DNA from: Hymenobacter crusticola
GTDB lineage: Bacteria; Bacteroidota; Bacteroidia; Cytophagales; Hymenobacteraceae
NCBI RefSeq assembly: GCF_002154225.1
Contig: NZ_MTSE01000031.1
Span: forward strand, 1-40,822
Length of the DNA: 40,822 nt
Reading direction: 5' to 3'
The position numbers were made by a program, and so were the translations under genes. Position 1 is the first letter of the stretch; each line of letters begins with the position of its first letter. The notes below the pieces were generated by a model, which was not told the DNA's origin, did no database searches, and worked only from the letters and a program-made list of their open reading frames with translations. This document shows, piece after piece, positions 25,966 through 32,623 of the stretch.

Positions 25966-26837
25966 TATTTACTTACTTCCTTTAAATATTTTTCTGAAAA
26001 ATTTTCATAATCCTGTTTTGTCGCAATTGGATTTCCAAACGCAGCTTGTTCAAATCCATATTCTATTTCAATCATCACTGGTTTACCGTTTTCATGATAA
26101 GCAGGATACCGCTGTAGATATCCCGCAGGATCTGTTGCAGCCGCTTTGATAAATGCATTCAACTGATAGGTAATTCCTCCCCATCTATCACCCGGTACAG
26201 AATTCTTATCAGAACCGTCAATTGTTTCACCAACCCGAAATGTATTATCTCCACCATGCACATACTCATGTAATACAGAAACCACCATTTCAGCAGGCGT
26301 TAGTCTAGGATCCATTCCTACTGTGAATCGCCCCGTAGCAGAATTTGATGTCATTCCGACAGTGCCATCTTTATGTGTTTTCGTTTGAATTATTGGGACT
26401 TTTCCGTTCTCTGTCCAAGGGTTATTCCATTCTTTCTGATCTTTTTCATCAAGGCCGCTAAACGCAATAAAGGCGTCTTTTGCATCTGTATTATTATCGA
26501 GAATTTTTTTGGCGCTTGCTATTGCGTTATTCAATTCTTGCCTATGAACTTCTTTTCAGGCTTCAATTGCTGCTATTTCTTCTTGTGAGAGCGATACTGA
26601 TATTTCGTAGTTACCGGTTGGATCAATCACATTGACTGGATTATTACCCGCATAGCGATAAGGGGTCAGAGACGGAGTTATGTACGAGGCAGCATCTACA
26701 GCATTCCATCTTCCAATGGTAGGGGCAGAGAGGCAGGCTTCATAATCAGTCCAGTTTAGGCCTAGCTCCGTCTGTTTCTCCTTGCCATTAAATTCATACT
26801 GGTTTAACAGCTTTAAGTGCTCGTTGCGCTCGATTCC
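25965..26837 (-). pseudogene. RHS repeat C-terminus with HExxH metallopeptidase toxin tip (truncated, with in-frame stop)
   Basis: Reading leftward from the MITE edge, one frame gives the RHS-associated core motif: NQYEFNGKEKQTELGLNW, IGRWNAVDAA, YRYAGNNPVNVIDPTGNY. It continues into a variable tip of about 200 residues. A TGA at 26556-26558 interrupts it, after which the frame stays open to 25965 (189 codons from a TTG at 26534). The tip contains LHEYVHGGDN at about 26241-26273, an HExxH zinc-peptidase motif. A likely reading is a secreted polymorphic toxin whose large RHS shell has been lost at the MITE junction. The segment is AT-rich (roughly a quarter G+C at 25981-26040), unlike the PUL, which suggests transfer. 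A sequencing error at the TGA cannot be excluded. Confidence 0.8.
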
Positions 26838-26838
26838 T

Positions 26839-26988
26839 GTGGCTGTTGCAGAACTCCTCGACGAACGCCCTAGTCGTAGGTTTATCGGGAGGAGTCATCC
26901 AGAAAAGTGTCGGAAACCGTGTTTTGCGAGGCGGAAGCTCACTCCTACTGCGTGCGAAACGCAAGACCCAGACTTCTGCAACAGCCAC
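26839..26988. mobile_element. MITE type A, copy 2 (150 bp)
   Basis: Same 150-bp sequence and orientation as the element at 2240, with one difference found by eye (CACCC there, CATCC here, near position 60 of the element). The same 15-bp terminal inverted repeats are intact. The flanks do not match (TCCT on the left, GAGC on the right), so the target duplication has been lost. A deletion or rearrangement adjacent to it may be what removed the rest of the RHS gene. It has no coding capacity. Confidence 0.85.
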
Positions 26989-27160
26989 GAGCGTTTGCAG
27001 AACGTTATAAAGGCAACCGTCGTGCTGGCACCGATTACTGAGCAACGTTTAAGCTATTTACAAGCTGCAAAGGGTCGTTTGCAACACGTAAAAGGGCTTA
27101 CACTTACCATTTTGTTTTACCTCACAATCGATTTCTCAACAAGCTCTTAGACAGGAAAAA

Positions 27161-27685
27161 ATGATGGGCAAAAAGTTTATGCCGTTTCCAGTTTTGAAAA
27201 CCGGGAGGCTGCTATTGAGACAACTCAGACGAAGCGATGACCATGACATACTGGCTTTGCGTTCGAACGACAATGTGAATAGATATCTGGACCGGCAACC
27301 GAGCAAATCAATTGATGACGCGAGGAACTTCATTCACACCATTAACGAAAACGTCCAACGCGACGATGCCCTTTATTGGGCCATTACGTTGAACGGTGCT
27401 GACAACGTCATTGGAACGGTCTGCTTATTTAACTTTTCGGAAAACGCTTTAAAAGCAGAAATTGGGTATGAATTACTACCTGACTTTCAGGGAAAAGGGT
27501 TGATGCAAGAAGCGCTTTCAACCGTAATTCACTTTGGTTTTCACCAGGTTGGACTACATGTAATAGAAGCCTATACCCGTTTCGAAAACCAACGTTCTAC
27601 AAGCGTTTTGGAGAAATTACATTTTAGGGGGGACAGTGCTGCCGACAGAAACTTCACACTGTTCAAACTGACACCTAATGGCTGA
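27161..27685 (+). CDS. GNAT family N-acetyltransferase (RimJ/RimL-like)
   Basis: A 174-residue protein with tandem ATGs at 27161 and 27164, and AGGAAAA just upstream. It begins FPVLKTGRLLLRQLRRSDDHD, the usual opening of the Acetyltransf_3 group. The acetyl-CoA pyrophosphate-binding motif is ELLPDFQGKGLMQEALSTVI (about residues 107-126, Q-G-K-G). The C-terminal VIEAYTRFENQRSTSVLEKLHFR is the typical N-x-x-S-x-x-x-L-x-K-x-x-F segment. Members acetylate ribosomal-protein N-termini, amino groups of small molecules or antibiotics; the substrate cannot be read here. It stands alone between a MITE and IS110. Confidence 0.9.
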   Translation: MMGKKFMPFPVLKTGRLLLRQLRRSDDHDILALRSNDNVNRYLDRQPSKSIDDARNFIHTINENVQRDDALYWAITLNGADNVIGTVCLFNFSENALKAEIGYELLPDFQGKGLMQEALSTVIHFGFHQVGLHVIEAYTRFENQRSTSVLEKLHFRGDSAADRNFTLFKLTPNG

Positions 27686-28072
27686 AAGAAAGAAGAACTG
27701 ACTGCCAATACTGTCTTAGTAAGGCCCTGTGGGTCAACGCTACCCCCTGCCTCTACTGCCTACTGTAATTTCCCCACATGCGCTATGCGGACCCTGCTTT
27801 CCGTAAAGGCCCGGCAGTTGGCTGACACCAGGTGCCAGCAGGCGGCTATAGGGCCAGGGGAGTTTAAAGAAATTCGTCTCTAAATCAACGTTTACAAAAC
27901 ATTCCGAAAGGACGAGTTTCGTAAACGCCTAAATGGGAGCATAGTCCCCGCCAAAGTACCACGCTGGCAACGGCAGTCAGCCGGCCCAAAACCGTCACTT
28001 TCCCAAGATGTCGGTTATAAGCAATGTTATCCTATGTTCGCCTACCAGCCGTAACTTAAGGCTATTGAGAAG
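27686..28072. other. Gene-free region left of the IS110 element
   Basis: No supported reading frame. A short inverted repeat, CGTTTAC (27889-27895) and GTAAACG (27921-27927), encloses 25 bases. GGCCCT at 27723 and AGGGCC at 27850 could be the ends of a 130-bp element, but the match is only six bases. Nothing firm is recognised. Confidence 0.35.
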
Positions 28073-28255
28073 GAAAAGGGAGGAGTAAGATCCCAATGTT
28101 ATGGAGCCGGCGAGCTCGTTTTACATGACAATCCCCTCCCTTTTCTGGGGCCACTTTGGACCGTTCCATGAAGCCAGTGAGCTTGTGTTAGGATAGTAAA
28201 AGACGCTCTAGAAGTCCTTCTTACCCTTCCATTCTCTTCTTTCTCATCGCAAGGT
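28073..28255 (+). ncRNA. Candidate IS110 bridge RNA region
   Basis: IS110-family elements encode a structured guide (bridge) RNA in the non-coding stretch beside the transposase gene. Here an 11-bp perfect inverted repeat (GAAAAGGGAGG at 28073-28083, CCTCCCTTTTC at 28135-28145) encloses a 51-base loop. In addition, 23-base segments at 28101 and 28168 match each other at 18 positions (ATGGAGCCGGCGAGCTCG against ATGAAGCCAGTGAGCTTG). The paired structure and near-repeat fit a guide RNA with two related loops. The exact transcript ends and guide bases are not known. Confidence 0.4.
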
Positions 28256-29245
28256 ATGAATCCGCAACTTCGTCTTTCTGTGGTTGGCATTGATGTGAGC
28301 AAAGCCTCGCTGGCCGTCTGTTACTTGCGCCAGGAGCAGGTACAGCACCTGGAAGTCAGCAACAGCAAAACCGGCTTTCAGCAACTGGTCAAAGCTTGTG
28401 GCGCTCATTGCCTGTTCGTCATGGAAGCCACCGGCAGCTACTACTTAGCCTTAGCCTATCACCTGCACGAGCAAGGTGGGCAAGTAGCGGTGCTGAACCC
28501 ACTGGTCATCAAGCGCTTCATTCAGATGCATCTGAGCAAGGGCAAGAGCGACCGCAAAGACGCCCAGTGGCTGCTGCGCTATGGCCAGCAACAAGCCGTC
28601 AAGCTCTGGCAGCCCGATGAAAACGTGCTGGTGGAGTGCCGACAGCTCGAGCAAGTCACCGAGCAGCTGCTCAAGCAGAAAACCATGGTCAGCAACTCCT
28701 TAGAGGCCCTGCAGCAACAGCCTATCATTAGTAAGCAGGCCTTGAAACGGCTGCAGCAAACGCTGAACGTACTCACCCAGCAAGTACAAGCCGGCGAAGC
28801 CGAATTGCTGACTTTGCTCGAACAGCGCTTTGCTTCGGAGATGACGCTGCTGTGCTCGATCCCGGGGATCGGCCGCAAGACGGCCGGCATGCTGCTCTTG
28901 TTTGCCGGCGGCTTCACCCGCCTAGATAACTACCGCCAGTTGATTGCCATGGCGGGCCTCTCGCCCCGAGAACACAGCTCCGGCACCAGCATTCGCGGCA
29001 AGGTGCGCATCACCAAGATGGGTGGCAGACTGATCCGCGGCAAACTCTTCATGTGCAGCTTTGCCGCTAAAAAATGTAATGCGGCCTGCCAAGCCCTTTA
29101 TAACCGGCTGGTGGCCAAAGGCAAGAATGGCAAAGTAGCCCTGATTGCCGTTTGTAATAAACTGCTCAAGCAAGCCTTTGCGATCATCAAATCCGGGGTG
29201 CCGTATCAAGCCAATTTCACCTCAAAACTTGCCCTTAATCCTTGA
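28256..29245 (+). CDS. IS110-family transposase, intact
   Basis: A 329-residue protein of normal length. The N-terminal RuvC-like DEDD domain shows VVGIDVSK (Asp13), VMEATGSYY (Glu57) and KGKSDRKDAQ (Asp99 and Asp102). The C-terminal Transposase_20 domain runs from LLCSIPGIGRKTAGMLL to GLSPREHSSGTSIRGKVRITKMGG, with the Ser-rich active segment of the family. It ends KSGVPYQANF. All four acidic residues are present and the frame is unbroken, so it should be active with its guide RNA. IS110 elements have no obvious terminal inverted repeats, so the element's ends cannot be fixed. A fragment of a related copy lies at 24661-24774 in the opposite orientation. Confidence 0.95.
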   Translation: MNPQLRLSVVGIDVSKASLAVCYLRQEQVQHLEVSNSKTGFQQLVKACGAHCLFVMEATGSYYLALAYHLHEQGGQVAVLNPLVIKRFIQMHLSKGKSDRKDAQWLLRYGQQQAVKLWQPDENVLVECRQLEQVTEQLLKQKTMVSNSLEALQQQPIISKQALKRLQQTLNVLTQQVQAGEAELLTLLEQRFASEMTLLCSIPGIGRKTAGMLLLFAGGFTRLDNYRQLIAMAGLSPREHSSGTSIRGKVRITKMGGRLIRGKLFMCSFAAKKCNAACQALYNRLVAKGKNGKVALIAVCNKLLKQAFAIIKSGVPYQANFTSKLALNP

Positions 29246-29408
29246 CTTTTAACACCGTTCATGTTTATCAGCTTTTTCCAGAAAGTAGCTGCTCGGAGAG
29301 TAGGCTCCGTTCTGGCTTTTATCTAGTTTAAGCGCTTCTTAGAAAAGCAAGCTGCCTAGCTGAATTGGAAAACCTGGGGCAATCAGGAACTTGTTATCGC
29401 ATCGCATC

Positions 29409-29876
29409 ATGGGGAGCCCTCACCGAACCGTAGAAGCCATCGTGGAAATTGATCTAGCCGACGGTCATTATGCGTATGGCCGGATCTTGGCAAACGCTGA
29501 TTTCGGCTTCTACGACTTATACACGACGGAGCGCGTTCAAGATCTAGAGCAGATCATCACGCGGCCGCTCCTATTTATTGTCGCAGTTAATACTGGAGCG
29601 GTTAACGCTGGTCGGTGGGTGAAAATAGGCAAGCGGCCATTGCCCGCTGCCTTACAGCAGTTACCGCTGAAGTTCATTCAAGATCCGCTGGCGCTGGATA
29701 AGTTTGAGCTCTACGAGCCACTCACTGGCCGCATCACGCCCGCCCTGAAAGAACAGTGTGCTGGGCTCGAACGCTGTGCTGTCTGGGATCCAAGCCACGT
29801 CGAAGAACGCCTGCGTGACCACTATGCGGGACGGCCCAACCGATACCGTGCGCAAGATGTAGCCCTATTTGACTAA
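29409..29876 (+). CDS. Imm26-family immunity protein
   Basis: A 155-residue protein from the ATG at 29409; the frame also extends to a TTG at 29391. The sequence fits the Imm26 pattern of polymorphic-toxin immunity proteins: EIDLADGHYAYGRIL near the start, FYDLYTTE, LLFIVAVNTGAVNAGRWVKIG in the centre, KFIQDPLALDKFELYEP, and the closing CAGLERCAVWDPSHVEERLR with AGRPNRYR. The protein should be cytoplasmic and neutralise a cognate toxin by direct binding. No toxin gene is next to it. It follows IS110 by about 160 bp and precedes a MITE, so it looks like an orphan left when a toxin locus broke up, or one kept to resist neighbours. Confidence 0.85.
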   Translation: MGSPHRTVEAIVEIDLADGHYAYGRILANADFGFYDLYTTERVQDLEQIITRPLLFIVAVNTGAVNAGRWVKIGKRPLPAALQQLPLKFIQDPLALDKFELYEPLTGRITPALKEQCAGLERCAVWDPSHVEERLRDHYAGRPNRYRAQDVALFD

Positions 29877-29930
29877 AGCTAGGCTAACAGAACAGCGGGT
29901 TCGTCACGCCTACTAGTAAACATAATTTTA

Positions 29931-30060
29931 GTGGCTGTTGCAAAAGTCGCTACGCCCGTTGGTTGGCTTAGGAAACAGGACGTTTTTCGCTAGGTAGTCG
30001 CCCGAAAGAGGCTGTTTAAGGAGGACCTTTTGCTCACTGCTCTACTTTTGCAACAGCCAC
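29931..30060. mobile_element. MITE type B (130 bp)
   Basis: Perfect 17-bp terminal inverted repeats, GTGGCTGTTGCAAAAGT and ACTTTTGCAACAGCCAC. Both sides carry TTTA, a 4-bp target duplication. The ends match the type A and C elements except for A in place of G at position 13, while the interior is unrelated to them. Non-coding. Confidence 0.85.
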
Positions 30061-30119
30061 TTTACTTATCGGACAGGCCGTTCTACTGCCTCATTCCTAT
30101 TTTTTGCTCTGTTGAAGAG

Positions 30120-30572
30120 TTACAATAAGCTTTCAAACTCGCTACAAGGCACACCCGTTAGTAACCAGTAATACGTGTCGAAAGGAATTTTTCCTTGACG
30201 CTCTACTAAGCATGAAGCTGTGATGCTGATAGGATCACTTCTGAACTTACCCTCAATAATCATCCATGGTTGATAATACACTTGGCCGAAATGGTATCGT
30301 TCTAGCTTCCACTCGAAGCCTTTTTCTTCAATGAGGAATTTAGTCATTGCTAAGCCAAAACAGCTAGTTAACTCATCTTTCACTTCGAGTGCAACGGACC
30401 TTTTTCGGACGTAGGGCTTTAACTTTTCATAGCCCTCCATACAGGCGCGTACACTTTTAAAAGGAGCCTGAACGCCTACTTTGTCGACCAAGGGCTGCAC
30501 GTAGAATGTTGAGTCTTGCAGAAAGTCAGCCATTTGGTTGACATAGGAATGAAGCCAAATTTTCACGGTCAT
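30120..30572 (-). CDS. Hypothetical cytoplasmic protein in the immunity region
   Basis: A 150-residue protein with an ATG start, no signal peptide and no membrane helix. It is rich in aromatics and charged residues (YVRKRSVALEVKDELTSCFG, EWKLERYHFGQVYYQPWMIIEG, TYYWLLTGVPCSEFESLL). No domain is recognised. Size, solubility and its place between Imm26 and other small genes are what one expects of an immunity protein, but nothing in the sequence proves it. It has no close partner on its strand; the 290 bp before it holds a short hairpin at 30643. Confidence 0.55.
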   Translation of the reverse strand: MTVKIWLHSYVNQMADFLQDSTFYVQPLVDKVGVQAPFKSVRACMEGYEKLKPYVRKRSVALEVKDELTSCFGLAMTKFLIEEKGFEWKLERYHFGQVYYQPWMIIEGKFRSDPISITASCLVERQGKIPFDTYYWLLTGVPCSEFESLL

Positions 30573-30642
30573 AGCTAATAGAACGCTAGATCAGTTACTG
30601 GTAGTCTTGAAGTAATTAATGGTTCTGCATCGAAATGAAGTA

Positions 30643-30662
30643 GCGCCCATTAGCGTGGGCGC
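30643..30662. terminator. Short GC-rich hairpin
   Basis: GCGCCCA and TGGGCGC form a perfect 7-bp stem around a 6-base loop (TTAGCG), in the gap upstream of two divergent small genes. It could be a terminator or a protein-binding dyad. No U-tract follows. Confidence 0.25.
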
Positions 30663-30862
30663 ATTATACAAAGTAAGCTGGCCTATCAAATACCTTCGCG
30701 ATAGGATTTTATCATACACCACTTTCAAGCTTGCATAAGAGAGCTTCTTGAAAAAGTTGCTTAACATATTGTTTGTTATACGAAAATTCTTGGTAAAGTA
30801 GTAGATTCAGTTCTGTGCTATCCCTTCTCCTGCGTTGAACTTTTCTTCGTTCCTCTCGCAGG

Positions 30863-31243
30863 GTGTGCTTTACACGGCCAATCGCAACTCATCTATCGCT
30901 CACTTCACGCTTTGCCTTAATGCTGTCTTTTCTCGCCCTGCTGCTTGACGAACTTTCCCCTATCACGGCATTCATCGATCTCTTAAAGATGGTAGGCATA
31001 GCCGCCCTGTACTGGCTCACCTGGCGTCTGCTCTTCCGGAAGGGTATTAGCGCTGATCTACGCTTGTTGGGAATCGGCCTTGCCTGCGTGTTGGCAATTA
31101 TTGGTTTCTCTACCTGGCCACAGAAGTACTCTTGGCAAAAGCATGCCTTTACGGATTATATCTTGGTGCTTTTGCTGTGTATTCCGCTACTAGCTGCGGC
31201 CGTTAGACTCGCTTACCGCACTGCCTACAACCGACGTTCATAA
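30863..31243 (+). CDS. Hypothetical three-helix membrane protein
   Basis: A 126-residue protein from a GTG at 30863. An ATG at 30920 would give 107 residues but shorten the first helix, so the longer form is preferred with little certainty. Hydrophobic segments lie near residues 17-29, 41-56, 68-83 and 97-115, separated by basic loops (RLLFRKGISADLR). No family or motif is recognised. It ends 37 bp before a MITE. It may be a membrane-bound immunity protein or an unrelated small membrane protein. Confidence 0.5.
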   Translation: MCFTRPIATHLSLTSRFALMLSFLALLLDELSPITAFIDLLKMVGIAALYWLTWRLLFRKGISADLRLLGIGLACVLAIIGFSTWPQKYSWQKHAFTDYILVLLLCIPLLAAAVRLAYRTAYNRRS

Positions 31244-31280
31244 ACACAACAGTCAAGCGTATAACGTTTTCTGAACGTTG

Positions 31281-31430
31281 GTGGCTGTTGCAGAACTCCC
31301 AATAGTGAATCGGATGAATAGCACCAACGAGTGGAACAGGCTAAAAAGCCTGTTTATAGCAGCTATTTTCCGTAAACGAGGGGTCAAACATAGCTTATCC
31401 GGAATACAAATAGGGTTCTGCAACAGCCAC
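31281..31430. mobile_element. MITE type C (150 bp) carrying a terminator-like hairpin
   Basis: Perfect 16-bp terminal inverted repeats (GTGGCTGTTGCAGAAC at the left end) and GTTG on both sides, a 4-bp target duplication. The first 19 bases equal those of type A, but the interior differs. Inside, AACAGGCT-AAAA-AGCCTGTT at 31335-31354 is an 8-bp stem with a 4-base loop followed by TAT, which could stop transcription coming out of the preceding gene. Confidence 0.85.
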
Positions 31431-31482
31431 GTTGGACTGGAAAAGGTTATAAAAGGTCTTCCCGTGTACCAATAAGCCCCCG

Positions 31483-32088
31483 ATGAAACAAAGGAGCCCT
31501 CACACTCCCCTGCGCGGGGAGAGCATCGTGGCCGCTTTAACGCAGCTCGGCTACTTCCAGTTTGCCGCGGTGGAGCATCTAGATGTCCTGCAGCAGGAAA
31601 TGGCCACCTCGTACGACACGGCACGGGTGCTGACGAGTCTTTATGAGGAAGCCACGAACGCACCGTACTGCTTCCGCCTGTACGATTGCGATGGCGAAGA
31701 CTTGTTCGAAGTAGGCGGGCTGGTGGACCAACTCGCGGCGATCCAACCGACGTTCGATCAGCTGGGCGTGCCGCTCACCTGGTCCGATGATCACTGGTCG
31801 CTGGACCAGCAGCGGCATACGATTGTCCTCAACGGCAAGCCATACACAGCGTTTGAGGGCGATCTCAACTCCCCTAGGAGTTGGGCTTTGGCTACGAAGC
31901 TCTTTGTGGAGATGGTGAACGACCAATTAGCACTCCATCGTTCCTCGGAGCGGGTGTACCCGTTGCTCGGAGGGAATGACGGATGCCTGGTCTTTTTGAC
32001 GCCACCGCTCTACGAGCTCATTCGCCACCACTTTGATGCGGACGAAGGACCCAAAGAGATCGGGTTGTGGTGGCAGGAATTGGGATAA
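31483..32088 (+). CDS. Hypothetical cytoplasmic protein
   Basis: A 201-residue acidic, soluble protein with an ATG start. It has no signal peptide or membrane helix. Segments such as TARVLTSLYEEATNAPYCFR, YDCDGEDLFEVGGL and RVYPLLGGNDGCLVFLTPPL look like a compact alpha/beta protein. No family is recognised. Its start is 52 bp downstream of a MITE, so its promoter may lie inside or near that element. As the last of a row of small unlinked genes beginning with Imm26, it could be another immunity protein; that is inference from position. Confidence 0.55.
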   Translation: MKQRSPHTPLRGESIVAALTQLGYFQFAAVEHLDVLQQEMATSYDTARVLTSLYEEATNAPYCFRLYDCDGEDLFEVGGLVDQLAAIQPTFDQLGVPLTWSDDHWSLDQQRHTIVLNGKPYTAFEGDLNSPRSWALATKLFVEMVNDQLALHRSSERVYPLLGGNDGCLVFLTPPLYELIRHHFDADEGPKEIGLWWQELG

Positions 32089-32623
32089 CGTGGACCACCA
32101 GCTAAAGGCAAGTTGGCAGCTTCTGCGCACCTGATAGTATGGTGCTTCGCTCGACTCATATACAATCAGCTCCTTGTCGAATCGCACGATGCAGTGATTC
32201 GACAAGGAGCTGGATTTGGTATTACATCGCTAAGAAGTGTACTGGAGGGCGGCTTGGACATTTTGTAAAGGGAGCCCGTAAAGTGTCCAGGACAACAACC
32301 CTTTTTAACCCGCTTCTTACCAACGGTCCCCTACCAACTGTACCAAGTGTTCTCTCGTCCGTTGCGCATCAAACGTGACTTGCTTGCCTCGTACTACACG
32401 CATTACGGTGCAGTTAGGAGCTCATTGCGGTAGAGGGCAGAGGCTTGTGCGCCCGTGGTGCTAAGTATGCCATTCGTAACACATCTTCTGATTCTTGCTT
32501 TGTAAAATGGTCAAGCCTGTAAACCGGCCTGTACCCCACCTAAACTAGGAAGAGCCTTTACTCCAAACAGCTGGCTTGCTGGGTAAAGAAAGTGCTCGCG
32601 GTTTGTTTCTCGTGCAGCGGAAA
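32089..32623. other. Intergenic region between convergent genes
   Basis: About 535 bp with no supported gene. It contains the long hairpin at 32168-32211 and, at 32255-32264 and 32280-32289, a 9-of-10 inverted pair (TGGACATTTT, AAAGTGTCCA). Both adjoining genes end here, so terminators are expected. Confidence 0.4.
32168..32211. terminator. Perfect 16-bp stem-loop
   Basis: AGCTCCTTGTCGAATC and GATTCGACAAGGAGCT are exact inverted repeats around a 12-base loop, 80 bp after the stop of the gene ending at 32088. It lacks a U-tract. The stem is longer than most terminators, so a recombination site or element remnant is also possible. Confidence 0.4.

Noticed and set aside
27723..27855. GGCCCT ... 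AGGGCC as ends of a 130-bp element
   Set aside because: Only six bases match, which is expected by chance in GC-rich DNA.
27889..27927. Inverted repeat CGTTTAC / GTAAACG as an integron-like attC site
   Set aside because: The core triplets expected of attC sites are not present and no integrase or cassette is nearby.
32255..32289. TGGACATTTT / AAAGTGTCCA as insertion-sequence ends
   Set aside because: They are only 15 bp apart with no element between them; more likely a small hairpin or chance.
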